DNA of 64,000 nt from Hymenolepis diminuta (lineage: Eukaryota; Platyhelminthes; Cestoda; Cyclophyllidea; Hymenolepididae): the NCBI GenBank assembly GCA_900708905.1, contig CAADRB010000007.1:3815667-3879666 (forward strand), in the 5' to 3' direction. The notes beneath the pieces are model-generated. The model was given only the letters and a program-made list of their open reading frames with translations. It ran no database searches and was not told where the DNA came from. Of this stretch, positions 44,201 to 52,423 are shown piece after piece; the first letter of the stretch is position 1; the number at the start of each line of letters is the position of its first letter. A program made the translations under genes and the position numbers.

Positions 44201-47200
44201 TGGTGTCCCCGTACAAATGATTAAAAGAATTTACTCTTGTCACCTACTTTATTTTTAGATACCATCGATTCCGAACGCGAGATCGCATCAGGTGACGTAA
44301 CTACTCCTCGGCAGATCCAAGAGGCTGCTTTAGGTATTACTCAAGCTGCTCTTAAGGCCAACAGCGCTGCAGCATCGGGGCGCAAGTTAGCAGATATCAG
44401 TGTAGCTGGTGAAGTGATTCATAAAGCTGCAAATGACCTTGTTAGACGTCTCCGCTGTGGTACTCGAGCGGTCATGACATCGGTTCGCAAGTCATCGACT
44501 GGTGATCTCGGTCAGACTGATCCGGAAAGAGCTACCTGCGTTAAAGCTTGCACTCGGGCCATTGAAGGGGGAAAAGCTACTCTGCAAGAACTGGTTGTGA
44601 TGGTGGATAACATGATTAAGGTTGGTATTTCAAGAGTCGCCAACTATATGCAATCGTTCGGGTATGCCACTTTTTTGGGAATTTAAGTTATATTCATTTT
44701 TTAGTCGTTGGATGACCCTGGCTCTGGTCAACCACCAGCAATGCAAGTTACCTTGGCAATGAGAAGACTTCGAGAGACTGTCTATGAAATTATTGAAGGA
44801 GTTAAACAAATGTCTGGCGATGGTGGCGCTTCTGCAGAATCTGGTGAGTATACACAGTTAATGTTTGGTGGTTCAGGTGTGTTTAGAGTATCAGCTTACT
44901 GGACTTTGATCTTTATTTGCCCGACTCGTTGTTTATAATTATCAGTCACACCTGTTTATTCCTAACGGTTTAACAGTTTGTAAATCAAAGGGGTATCTAA
45001 AATTTTAGAGCAATGAGTTTTGTTATATATACGCTTGATTTGGGAGATTAGGGAATTTTCAAAGTCGGTGGTTTCGTAGATGATTTTGATTAATGATGGT
45101 ACCCATTTTGATTATTTGAAGAAAAGTTGTAAAGTTGTAAATTGCGCCGGTGCCGCAACGGTTAACGTGCGTGTCCAGATAAGTTTGGGATTTGCTTAAA
45201 ATTGTAAAATGTTCAGTTGATATATTTAAAATGACGTCCATTTGAAAAAAAGACCCATCAATGACTTGCTTCGGACAGAAATTTGTATTCACTTCAGTAT
45301 TAAACATAATGGAAAGAGAAGAGAATGAAATTTGATGTTTTGGGCGATTTGTAAGTTTGACGAGGTTACAATTAGTTACTCTACATTGGTAGGGTCTGTT
45401 TAATCTATTTGAGGCGCCTGAGCTTGGTCAGTTTTTGCTGAAAATTTAACTGAGTGCCGAATATGTATGCTCGAAATTCAAATTAATTTACATATATTAA
45501 TTTTCATATCTGAAGAAAGCGCGTATTCGGAAACGCACATATTGAGGTTGAGTTAACATAACCATTATTATCCATTGTTTCAGTTTTCTTTCAACTGAAA
45601 AATTCATTGTTGAATATCAAAATTCAGCGATGTAGGAAATCGTTTTTTTTCTCATTTAGACTACTTCGAAAGAGCTTGCACGATTTCTTTTATGTCATTT
45701 GTCATAGCCATTGTTTCTTTTCATTTTTAAGAGGCTTATTAGCCTGATTGTAAATATAAGATGCTTATAATGCTAGTTTTCCGTGACTTCTAGTTCTTGT
45801 TTGCGAAATTTTGAAATCTGTTTTCGATTTATCAGCTAAAGAGGCTCAGAGCAAGGCAGAATAGCTAATTCAGTACGAAAGGTTCGCTATGTTTTCATTA
45901 TTCGTCATCGTTAGAAGATGCATTCAAATTGAAATTTGTTCGCTTGCAATTAATCTCTACACATTTTTAAAATTGTATATAATTTAAATTATAATCGTTA
46001 ATTACTCACTCTCGTGATTTACTTAGTTCAAATTGGAACAACCTTCGTTCTTATTCAATTTCATTCGTGTTTGGACATCTATTTGGTATTTATTTTTGGC
46101 AATTTAAATTGGATATCACTTTTTCTAGAAGCGCCTTCAATCGCCTTCAGAATTCGAGAGACACCTGAAATATCCAGACCAAATTCCCAGTATCAACCAC
46201 CAATACCGAAACGACCTGCCACAAATCAAGATCTCTCCTCTCGCTCTGAACTTGCTAGAAGCATCAAAGAGGCTTCTAACATCGCAACTGATGTTGGGGA
46301 TGCAGCTGGTACAGAAGAAATTCGTGGATTCACATCTGAAATCGAACATTCAGTGCAGAAACTTACCCAGTTGCAGTCCAAGACAGCCGTAAGATATCAA
46401 GTTATTGTCTCCTGATTTGAAAAAATTAACGCTACTCAAATAAAATCAGTAGATGTTATATGTCAGTATTTCTTCTTTGCAGCCCAACTCACCCTTCCTG
46501 CTATTTTAATGGACATGAACCATTCATTTACATTAAAGCATGGTATAAACATATACACCCACACACAATCTGAAACGGTTTCTGTAAAAGCGTCCTTAGT
46601 TGATAAATATTCATATATCTACGTACAAGCATCTACTTTGGACTTACATTTGTCCAATTTGACTATTAGTGTGGGAGGGTTTATGCTACCAGCGCGTATG
46701 TCCTATCTCTGTCCTTCCCTCTTACTATCGCTGGTACCACTCACAAATGAATTAGAGTAGCATGTGAATGCTTTTGCCTGAAAGTGTTGACTCATTAGTG
46801 GCTTGAGACTATGTCTTACCGGTATTAGCCCTAGAAGTCATATTAGTTATTGTACATTTATATTTTTAAATTTAATTTTTCATCATATTTAAAGGAACCG
46901 CCCGTTGTTGTGGTAAGTGATACGTTATTAACCACTAAAGCATGGAAAATTCATAACGTTTTATGTATTATAACAGATTATGGTGTTTTTTAACCGTATT
47001 TAATCAATTAACGTATATTATGTAAGTTTCAATCATTAATTAATTCAGATATCGTTTCTAATTTTTTTTGTTTTAAAGACAAGGAAGTACTTTATGGTAA
47101 TTTCACACTGCTTTTGGTTTACGCTGAACAATCTCGAAAATCTCATTGTTTTCCTAACAAGTCTTAGATTATTTCATATTATCAAATAAAAAATTACCAT

Positions 47201-50200
47201 TAACAGCTCGTCGCGTAATAAATGTCTGCTTACAAATTTGATTGACAGCTAGAATTTCTACAGTTAGAACTCACTGAAAGCAATGGTGTGATTGTTAAAC
47301 AAGTAGCTAAGAGGTCTAGTGCGTAATTTTGCAGACCCTAGCTCAATACGCGGTACAACAAGATTGAAATGAGCCAGGATTGTGCAGATCACTAGGCTTA
47401 TTGAGAAAACAAGGCACCGCATCATTAAAGTGAAGGTAAATTGATTTAGGAGGAGCGAAATTAAGACTTTTATTGGCGAGGGTTGGATTTAGGAAATTGA
47501 CTTCATTACAACAAAATCGAAACTTACTAAATCAAAATAGATGTATCGAGTTGCTTTACACCTTTATTCCCTGTCCATTGCTCAATCTCTAAACTTACAT
47601 TTTTTTCGATTGTTTGCCTAATGACCATTTTCGTTAGTATTGAGACTGCTTTGCGTTTTGAAATCGATTGCGATAGGGTATTCTCACTCTTCAAAATTAA
47701 TGACATTAAAGCATTATCGACTTATTCCATCTCATCTCATTTAACCATTCACTCCCAGGTGTTTCGATTTCATTTTTATTATTGTTATAAATTCAAATTA
47801 CTGTTTGCAATTTTATTTAACCTTTTCTCCTTTCTTGTGGTGTTTTTCTCGTGTTTTGAGCTAAGATATGCTCGGATAAATTTGATCGTCATTTTTTAAA
47901 TGAGTTTTATAACAAAATAGTGCATGTTGAGGGATTTCGTATCATATGCTCAATTTGGCATAAATAATATTTATGCTCTAGGGCACTTTTATGTGTTTAT
48001 TACGTGATCATATATATTTTATCCCTCATATTCATCCACTTTTGTGATAAATTGTGTATTAGTGCTTTGCATTTACCCATTAGAACGAATCTAACATTAC
48101 ATTGTACTTAGAACATATAAGTAAAGTTGTGTTTATTTCAGAAACAGATATTAGGTGGTCCAAAACCGTCAGTTGATGGAGGTGAAGATGATGAAAATGA
48201 CGGATTGGAAGGTATGGACGCCATTCTTGCTACATGTAAACGTCTGGCCCATGCCACAGCTAGTCTCATGCACTGGGCCACAGCTGCACAGCGGGAACTT
48301 GTCAAGCAGGGTCGTCTGAAACCTGTCAGTGAGAATGTGGATGAAAGTGAAGTTGAGTCCCAGTGGACGTGTGGTCTAGTCTCTGCGGTAAGTTTTTCTC
48401 TCTTCATATTAACACCCTATGCAAACTCAACTGTGCAATCTATAACTTAAAGACGATCTATATATTTGGCACTCATAATCGTAAAGATAAATAATTAGCT
48501 GCCAAAATCCTCATCCTTTGCTATCTTCCATGCTAGACCTGGGAAGCCCTACTGATAATTGATATATATATATATATATATATAATGTGATTCTTTGCCC
48601 GTTGAGAGTATAAAGGCCTCAATATTCAAAAATTTACCTGATTGGATAACTTTAAAGGAGTTGAGTCCCTCAATTAAAATGAAACGTGTTCTTTGAATAA
48701 ACTACAAATTACTTGTCGGTAGTCGTCATCTTCGTTGATTAATGGTAGAACATCGGTATTTACTATTTGTAATAGAAAAAAGCCTAAATTATTAAAATCG
48801 ACGGTTTAGGATTTATTCACCTAGGAAAAATAAATGGCGATCTATATCTACTCATAAGCATTCAAGATTTATATTGATCTTAGACATATTTAGTGAATTA
48901 GAGGTCGTATTATAGTTATATAGGTGGTGTACATTATTCTTTGCCAGCCCAAGTCAGAAAGGAAGTAGATTGAAATGATAGAGACCTTATTGCTTGGTAA
49001 AGTGACATGCTGGTAGAGCAGTGCGATCGCTGAGAGCAACTAGTGTTAATAGTAAGTTTGTTATTATGTATATGGCTGGTGAAGTTTTTATTATTTTGAA
49101 GGATAAAATGTATATTTGTTGAACTTCCATATTCATTATTTACAGGCAAGATATGTATCCGCTGCCACCGTCCATCTAGTAGAGTTCACTGAGGCCCTTG
49201 TATTAATTCGAAACTCAGAGGGTACTCCAGAAAATGGCGGCCCGCGTTTTGCTCCAGAGGATCTTGTATCCGCTGCTCGCACGGTTGTATCGAACACTGG
49301 CCAACTGATTTTCGCATGCCTAGCCAAAGCTGATGCAAATTCCGAATCTATGAGAGGACTGAATGCTACTGCAGCAGCCGTGAGACGTTATGCTGAGCGG
49401 TTGATCGAATTGACAGAGTTAGAAAAGAATAAGTACATACAAGAGGAACCTTCTAAACCTTCTGGTCCCGGAAAGGGCACTGTGAAATCAATGCGAGAGG
49501 TTTGTTTCGTTCACTTGTTTAAGTCAATTTTCTGAATCGATTTTTCTGATATTTGCTGCTTAATGGTTGTTAGAATACTTGTTTTATATTATAAAAATCT
49601 TCTTTTTTCTCGTCAAAATTATATTTCTTCAAAGCAGAAAGCTCTTTAAGTTAAAGTACTTTTTACCTACACGATTGTTGATTTCCTACAGTTGTAATCA
49701 GCCCCGAAAACCGTTTAAATTTTTATCCCGTAAAATATAAGTAAAGTTTATTACATATTTCTTATTTTATTCGAAACTGGTAAATTATATGCAGTGTGTC
49801 ATAATTTTTAATCATTTTGGGGTTGCTACAACATTTTATTTAATTATTGACCATCCGGATTTCTCGTTGTATGAAAATTAGACATTTAAAGACGCATTTT
49901 AAAACCTTTTAAGTTCCTAGTCGCTCTGATTTTTGGTAGATGATAACGTCATTAGTGAAGATAAATCACCTTAGAGGGGTGTTCCAAAGTTTAATCCATT
50001 TAATCCTTATTCCTCCATGATGGAATATTTTTAAGACCGGAAGTCAATTAGGAGCATTTACATTTACCATTCTTTTGTAAGGTATATTCAACGGTTGTTA
50101 GATTGGTTCTGCAAATCCATTTACAGTATGCAGAGGTTTTATCAAAGAGATTATTAGAAGTAGACTCTACCAACTGTTTGTCCTTCTCTCGTTCAGTCCC

Positions 50201-51018
50201 TTTCTTTTTTGAAAGCAATTTAATTTTGCTTGATGGCAGAGCACTTCATATGGTTTGAGTGTGCAATGCGAGAGTTTCATCTAAATAATTAAACTTTTTG
50301 ACTGTTTCATTAAGATTTTATTTTCGTAAACGCGCCACTATTCCCCCTTTCAAGCTCGTTGCGCATAGATTTGCTAATACTTCAAAACCTTCTGGCATAC
50401 AAAAGCATAAGAATATATTTTCACTTAATTACGTAATAATATACATGACTTTGGATTGTCACTTTAACATTTAGTATTAAGACGTATGAATAATTTTCGA
50501 TTTTTTAAGTTTGATTGAAAACCCAACACGTATTTGTTGACATGTAGATCTGCCAAATCGGAGGAGATGGTGGTCAACCAATTCTGGTCAACAGTAGGGT
50601 TGAAAGTGTTCGGGTTTCTTAAAAGAGCATAACCTCTACCCAATACAGGTGTTCTTAATACTTTCCTTAACGAATATGGAATATTTCCCAATGTCTAAAT
50701 TCTTTCAAATCCAGAAAAAATATCTTCTCTTTGCCTTGTGTTTATGTCCTATTAGGTCGAAGTCATATTAGCTGCTGTAATTTATTTAGCTATTAAACAT
50801 AAATTATCTGTTCTTCTAGTCTCCCTGCTTGCAAATAAACAAATATAGGCTTTGAATCGCCTAGTCATAACTTAACATTTTTCTTTGTGTTTCAGATAAT
50901 TGAAACGAAAGCCAGCATTGCTTTCAAGAGGGCTGAACTTGAGCGCCTACAGAATCACTTGAAAGTGATTAACCAAGAGAACTATCGTCTAAAAGATCGC
51001 GATGAAAGTGAATTTTGA
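2902..51018 (+). CDS. TLN: Talin, complete coding region in 42 exons (2,985 residues)
   Basis: Talin is the cytoplasmic adaptor that binds integrin beta tails through its FERM head, activates integrins, and couples them through its helical rod to vinculin and F-actin. The model starts at ATG 2902 (MAAVELNLL, homologous to the start of F0) and ends at TGA 51016-51018. All 42 exons have GT donors and AG acceptors, and phases agree across all 41 introns, giving 8,958 coding bases including the stop. Exon coordinates are listed in the block entries that follow. Colinear similarity to vertebrate talin runs from end to end: F0-F3, linker, rod bundles, I/LWEQ domain and dimerisation helix. The length exceeds vertebrate talin-1 (2,541) and is nearer Drosophila rhea (2,836). 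Intron sizes rise from 33 bases at the 5' end to over 5 kb. It is a single gene with no internal break seen. Small 3n exons inside large introns could still have been missed. Confidence 0.95.
4528..10253 (+). other. Talin intron 8 (5.7 kb) with a SINE-like copy
   Basis: This is the largest intron, splitting the head between F2 (ending FFLIK) and F3 (starting EKLPGKNK). Vertebrate talin continues with no gap at this junction, which argues that no coding exon was missed. The stretch is AT-rich and holds only short chance frames. A tRNA-derived SINE-like fragment lies at about 9212-9300. Nothing else was recognised. Confidence 0.7.
9212..9300 (+). repeat. tRNA-derived SINE-like copy, diverged
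   Basis: It contains AATGGTTAACGCAC (A-box-like region), a spacer CTGCTAATTTAGGAGAT, then TTTGGCGCATCTAGT. The last block matches the copy at about 13300 (TTTGGCGCATACCTAGT); the first resembles the copies at 38640 and 45160. It has the same orientation as talin and is too diverged to be a tRNA gene. Confidence 0.5.
10254..11586 (+). CDS. TLN: Talin exons 9-10: FERM F3 (PTB-like integrin-binding subdomain)
   Basis: Exons 10254-10409 and 11405-11586. F3 binds the NPxY motif of integrin beta tails. Seen: PGKNKLVPRLFGV, SVMRVDENTKEI, VRRWAAT, DFGEYNPDG, MQTTEGEQISQLI and GYIDIILRRKKK. Trp354 in RRWAA aligns with vertebrate Trp359, a key integrin-contact residue, and the preceding Arg is also kept. 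The TTEGEQI strand-helix junction is nearly invariant. Intron 9 (10410-11404) holds no recognised feature. The domain therefore looks functional rather than degenerate. Confidence 0.94.
11587..12973 (+). other. Talin intron 10, containing a dispersed repeat
   Basis: The intron is 1,387 bases. About 11966-12290 holds, on the minus strand, a copy of a dispersed repeat that is also present in intron 17 (see separate entries). The remainder is AT-rich, with no recognised content. Confidence 0.7.
11966..12290 (-). repeat. Dispersed coding-looking repeat, copy A
   Basis: The minus strand has a 105-residue open frame with SQDGQFPQMVFKLSIILI, which aligns with SRDNQFPQVVSKLTIIHI encoded on the plus strand at about 27287-27340. 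DNA similarity extends over roughly 200 bases (shared words such as CAATTCCCACAG and AACTTGTAT). Two intronic copies in opposite orientation point to a transposon-derived or processed fragment. The family is not recognised, and function as a gene is not supported. Confidence 0.55.
12974..13919 (+). CDS. TLN: Talin exons 11-12: head-rod linker, Gly/Tyr-rich
   Basis: Exons 12974-13193 and 13779-13919 encode about residues 424-544. In talins this segment is the flexible linker between FERM head and rod and is poorly conserved. Here it is rich in Gly, Tyr, Ser and Thr (GTLGRGYNVSAGY, EGYPGQAS, RGYAGKPG) and has a basic patch (GGKRRG). Exon 12 regains a helical, charged character (LRIDESTKEIQDASSSL). 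Borders are good: CAG acceptor with GTAAGT donor, and CAG acceptor with GTGAGA donor. The composition differs from the vertebrate linker, and no known motif was found. Confidence 0.88.
13243..13360 (+). repeat. tRNA-derived SINE-like element in talin intron 11
   Basis: A polymerase III A-box-like TGGCGTAGCGG is at 13253-13263, and a B-box-like GGTTCATTT starts near 13298, at tRNA-like spacing. A tail follows with GCGCATACCTAGTGAG and ATGGCCAACC, the latter shared with the copy at about 38715. No cloverleaf with a proper acceptor stem and anticodon arm can be drawn, so it is a SINE, not a tRNA gene. The rest of intron 11 (13194-13778) shows nothing. Confidence 0.65.
14086..22314 (+). CDS. TLN: Talin exons 13-16: start of rod (R1-R2 region)
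   Basis: Exons 14086-14218, 15135-15382, 20696-20858, 22223-22314 (residues 545-756). The segment aligns with the vertebrate rod start: RWRDENMAQARAGI, then DDAIDYTAMDASLATIGL (vertebrate TDYTAV...TTI), NVQRLMQNVRVL, AAQDVADAFLKLMKSA, AASKVGDASQQLLQLV, and an acidic stretch (EDDENDQ, DYESDSE). These amphipathic, Ala/Leu-rich helices form the first mechanosensitive bundles, which hold cryptic vinculin-binding helices. Exon 15 has a basic run (HRRRKQR) beside an acidic one, longer than the vertebrate loop. Phases 0/1/0/1/0 agree throughout. Confidence 0.92.
14219..15134 (+). other. Talin intron 13
   Basis: The intron is 916 bases. Its middle (about 14390-14900) is less AT-rich than its ends, which may mark an old repeat, but no partner copy was recognised in this window. 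Confidence 0.5.
15383..20695 (+). other. Talin intron 14 (5.3 kb) with one copy of a mosaic repeat
   Basis: Only short chance frames were seen on both strands. The one supported feature is the repeat at 19313-19676, described separately. An isolated CTGATGAG near 16661 was checked as a ribozyme core and rejected. Confidence 0.65.
19313..19676 (+). repeat. Mosaic repeat, copy 1 (intronic)
   Basis: It aligns without indels to 52424-52787 (offset 33,111). Bases 19368-19641 are identical in both copies (274 bases), and 19331-19641 carries only three differences. The flanks drop to roughly 80 per cent on the right and lower on the left. It has no open frame, no clear terminal repeats and no tRNA-like boxes. 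Type unknown. Confidence 0.9.
20859..22222 (+). other. Talin intron 15
   Basis: 1,364 bases, AT-rich, without recognised features on either strand. Confidence 0.6.
22315..24440 (+). other. Talin intron 16
   Basis: 2,126 bases, AT-rich. Short frames near 23523-23720 (minus) are judged chance. Nothing recognised. Confidence 0.6.
24441..32665 (+). CDS. TLN: Talin exons 17-21: rod bundles about R2-R4
   Basis: Exons 24441-24725, 27717-27905, 30469-30711, 30799-31020, 32531-32665 (residues 757-1114), all phase 0. Vertebrate counterparts are recognisable in order: NLVKHAKSAAVA and SRLVTSAKVAVCTM (R2-R3), SLGDGQALFSQVSNLAQIA with AISDVLESLK (R3), VAAANRLIDQANKL with GLEFATRLTASNASQLA (R4), then LLQELDQLSAEVIPQANL. 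These are Ala/Leu helices typical of talin bundles; R2-R3 in vertebrates is the first force-sensitive vinculin/RIAM site. Exon 17 uses noticeably more C- and G-ending codons than its neighbours. Exon 20 ends at a GTGGGT donor that is followed at once by an in-frame TAA, so reading on is not possible and splicing there is required. Confidence 0.92.
24726..27716 (+). other. Talin intron 17 (3.0 kb)
   Basis: It contains copy B of the dispersed repeat at about 27200-27455. The rest is AT-rich, with no recognised content. Confidence 0.6.
27200..27455 (+). repeat. Dispersed coding-looking repeat, copy B
   Basis: The plus-strand frame SRDNQFPQVVSKLTIIHI matches copy A (minus strand, 11966-12290), and DNA similarity runs through the following 100 bases to AACTTGTATCTCTATATAATG. 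It lies in intron 17 only about 260 bases before exon 18. Family unknown. Confidence 0.55.
27906..30468 (+). other. Talin intron 18 (2.6 kb)
   Basis: No gene was recognised. A string GGGCGTTCGATCCCTT at about 29560 recalls a polymerase III B box, but no A box at suitable distance supports it. Otherwise AT-rich and featureless. Confidence 0.55.
31021..32530 (+). other. Talin intron 20
   Basis: 1,510 bases. Frames on both strands up to 88 residues (31405-31671 minus) are unlike any family I know. The region 31800-32290 is slightly richer in GC and may be an old repeat; no partner was seen. Confidence 0.5.
33059..35755 (+). CDS. TLN: Talin exons 22-25: rod bundles about R5-R6
   Basis: Exons 33059-33391, 33466-33730, 33798-34057, 35537-35755 (residues 1115-1473). 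Seen: FIASVDSFAPTVTDAGIQVALTNAARNT (helical, R5-like), KLLNSLESVVSGIRGL, SAQLAAEGLRSALLEK, AVDDLRHYVPGSQ (vertebrate RCVSCLPGQ), and a KALNELAA end. Exon 22 carries LVRRGSQS, a basophilic-kinase-type motif, before a Trp-containing stretch absent from vertebrate talin. Exon 25 has a Gln/Ser/Pro-rich insert (EQQSNVQQQQPSSAPR) breaking two helices. The exon 22 acceptor is AAG rather than the usual CAG/TAG; phase and homology support it. Intron 21 (32666-33058) and intron 24 (34058-35536) hold nothing but simple repeats. Confidence 0.9.
35210..35316 (+). repeat. Simple repeats: (TA)n then (GTT)n
   Basis: An alternating TA tract spans about 35210-35236, and a GTT/TTG trinucleotide tract spans about 35289-35316, both in intron 24. 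Such tracts are prone to length change. Confidence 0.95.
35756..38902 (+). other. Talin intron 25 (3.1 kb) with a SINE-like copy
   Basis: AT-rich; a SINE-like element lies at 38631-38760. The long plus-strand frame at 38433-38735 overlaps that element and is not a gene. Nothing else was recognised. Confidence 0.6.
38631..38760 (+). repeat. tRNA-derived SINE-like element in talin intron 25
   Basis: An A-box-like TGGTGCGATGG is at 38635-38645, followed by TCAACGCGC and CTGCCAAGTTAGAGGTCACG, which matches CTGCAAGGTCAGAGGTCACG of the copy at 13278-13297. The shared word ATGGCCAACC follows at about 38715. It has the same orientation as talin. Confidence 0.65.
38903..41134 (+). CDS. TLN: Talin exons 26-30: rod bundles about R6-R8
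   Basis: Exons 38903-39201, 40068-40317, 40388-40684, 40752-40862, 40940-41134 (residues 1474-1857). Exon 28 holds VADAVMGMIQAATQSAYLVG, matching vertebrate R7 (CGFTEAAAQAAYLVG). Exons 29-30 hold SSNMCQLTRQCIAE, then NAKDVAQTTTQLVKTLNAD, matching the R8 segment that in vertebrates binds DLC1, RIAM and vinculin. Exon 26 starts with a Ser/Arg-rich insert (TSRRRSNDVSTPSS; RRRS coded at 38945-38956) with no vertebrate counterpart, then resumes helix (AADRLANALYDVLDAF). The codon split over intron 26 is AT/G (Met). Intron 26 (39202-40067) shows nothing. Confidence 0.92.
41211..43218 (+). CDS. TLN: Talin exons 31-34: rod bundles about R9-R10
   Basis: Exons 41211-41374, 41450-41843, 41924-42082, 42595-43218 (residues 1858-2304). 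Exon 31 holds PILIHSRNVVEKADSLTKTA (vertebrate PIVISAKTMLESAGGLIQTA). Exon 32 has NAAEDLHSCISSSRPGW across its border, ELLRKLDQSG and ICLSACGMLKR. Exon 34, the longest at 624 bases, has ALQTRLASQAQTLVQ and CVNAAEGISRVVGDFDSAIYFA, matching vertebrate ITAASAVSGIIADLDTTIMFA. The exon 33 acceptor (TATAG after a TA-rich tract) is weak in pyrimidines, but phase and frame agree. Intron 33 (42083-42594) is 512 bases with no recognised content. Confidence 0.92.
43287..46388 (+). CDS. TLN: Talin exons 35-39: rod bundles about R11-R12 with Pro-rich inserts
   Basis: Exons 43287-43580, 43653-43920, 44259-44620, 44705-44843, 46129-46388 (residues 2305-2745). Exon 35 resembles R11 (LAVSAQNCLLYVNTLH). Exon 36 contains an expanded Ser/Pro linker (SRAAPSNVPKLTPVNKSPRP) where vertebrate talin has a short R11-R12 joint. 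Exon 37 (AALGITQAALKANSAAASGR, AANDLVRRLRCG) matches R12 (KGITMATAKAVAAGNSCR). Exon 39 opens with about 40 residues of disordered, Pro-rich sequence including PPIPKRP (46197-46217), which fits the class II SH3 ligand pattern PxxPxR, inside what is a continuous helical bundle in vertebrates. Introns 36 (43921-44258) and 38 (44844-46128) hold no gene. Confidence 0.92.
45146..45200 (+). repeat. Truncated tRNA-derived SINE-like fragment in talin intron 38
   Basis: CGGTGCCGCAACGGTTAACG resembles the A-box region of the copies at 13250 and 38635. GTGCGTGTCCAGATAAGTTT then aligns loosely, after which similarity fades. Only the 5' part seems to remain. Confidence 0.5.
46389..48141 (+). other. Talin intron 39 (1.75 kb)
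   Basis: AT-rich. The segment 46440-46760 is less AT-rich, with an open but unrecognised frame. Nothing supported as a gene or repeat. Confidence 0.55.
48142..51018 (+). CDS. TLN: Talin exons 40-42: I/LWEQ actin-binding domain and dimerisation helix
   Basis: Exons 48142-48387, 49146-49499, 50896-51018 (residues 2746-2985). The I/LWEQ (THATCH) module binds F-actin as a dimer. Seen in order: ATASLMHWATAAQRELVKQG (vertebrate ATSALVKAASAAQRELVAQG), SQWTCGLVSAARYVSAAT with the family Trp, LVSAARTVVSNTGQLIFACL followed by KADANSESM, and AAAVRRYAERLIELTE. A loop GTPENGGPRFAP between helices is longer than in vertebrates. Exon 42 encodes the charged C-terminal helix (AFKRAELERLQNHLK, ENYRLKDRDESEF) expected to form the antiparallel dimer coil. 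Exon 40 begins with a highly acidic stretch (GGEDDENDGLEG). Stop TGA at 51016-51018. Confidence 0.95.
48388..49145 (+). other. Talin intron 40 with a (TA)n tract
   Basis: 758 bases with an alternating TA tract at about 48561-48584. No other content was recognised. Confidence 0.7.
49500..50895 (+). other. Talin intron 41
   Basis: 1,396 bases, AT-rich. A 75-residue minus-strand frame at 50464-50691 was considered as a transposon remnant but could not be assigned. Nothing else seen. Confidence 0.5.
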
Positions 51019-52423
51019 TTGGATGAAATCAAATCCCTTTATTTCCATTTTCCTCTCCTAGCCTTCCAAAGCAAACGATTATGCTTGTTTGAGTTTTCAA
51101 CATTTAACATCCTCTTCTAACCCTAAGCACGCGCGCCTGTATTCTTTAATTCTCTACGCTGGTCTGTCTTTTAATACTACTATTGTTATTTGCTTGTGGA
51201 AAAAATTAAGAATGATGATCTTTATTTACAGCATGTCTTTTTAATCTAAAGTTTTAAAGATAATATTTCACAAGTTGTGGGAAGATAATAATAGGCATAT
51301 TTCAAAAAAGTGCTCTATGGAGGAAGAGTTTTTCGATGTAACCTTTTAAATTATGGAGGAGATAATTGAACACTTTGAAATCATATAATTTTTGCCTTAA
51401 GCCGAGAATGGCTATCTTAACAAATCTGGGATTTCTCATAATGAACACTTTTAAATCTTTCTCAGCTTGAAGATTAAGGTTACATTCTGGTAGGACTATT
51501 TACATGTCATGCCTTATTTGAAATTTTCCTGAGAGAGGAATAGAAGACATCTATATCAAATTATACCGTGTTGTATTAAAATGCAACCGTCTGTGTAGAA
51601 GCAAATAACCTCGAAATATATGACGCATGTCCTTATGTAGTTAGCCATCATCGGGAATCTTTTATGTATCTAAACATGCCAGAATTCAATGACGAGTCGG
51701 GGGCGTGACATTCACTGTTGTGATGTCATAACAGTTGGTCGAAACTCCGTTCCACAGGTACGATTTACACCCTTCAGCTTAGCTTTTACTCCCTAGTATG
51801 AGAAGTGCAATTGGAAGATTTAAGCATTGTAATATAACATTTCTGTCAGGTCCAGTAATGAGTAGCACCATTTGGTCTTAGAGACCAAAAATAGTATAAG
51901 ATATTAGGTAAAACTTTACATTCTGTTGGAGTTTACCTTTGAAGGCAATTGAGTGAAAATTGCACTGGATTTTGATAGTCATAGGTATAATTTGGTACCA
52001 TCATGATACCACAGATCATTATGTCAGTTCGGAGTCTTGGCGTAGTAACCGAGATCTTACATCCAGAAAAGCTCTAAGACATTGGTGGTATCGCTTCCTT
52101 CCTCAGTTATATGAGCTATGATTTGAAGCTAGTACATAACTAAGGACAAATTATTTAAGACAAACAACTGATTTAAAAAAATACGTTGTCCGCTTTATGA
52201 ATCATTATAGATTCCTTAGAGCTAGGAAAAAATAACTTTCTACTTCTTTATATTTTGTATAATTTATACTCTTTCGAGATTTTACTCAATTCCGAGTGAA
52301 CTAGAAATAAGGCGGAATCTTGAGACCTACCTCAAGTTGCATAATGTCGAATATTTATTTTTTATGCAAAAGATTCCTAAAATTAAATGAATTATATTAT
52401 TTTTTAAATAACCCAAGAATAGT
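51019..52423 (+). other. Talin 3' UTR and downstream flank
   Basis: The talin 3' UTR must start here. No AATAAA is seen close to the stop; a variant ATTAAA lies at 51575-51580 and is the nearest candidate polyadenylation signal. An 8-base perfect stem with a 3-base loop (TTTGGTCT, TAG, AGACCAAA) lies at 51871-51889. No gene was recognised. Confidence 0.45.

Noticed and set aside
48138..48407. 89-residue minus-strand open frame
   Set aside because: It lies exactly opposite talin exon 40 and is a shadow frame; the same applies to 24483-24758 opposite exon 17.
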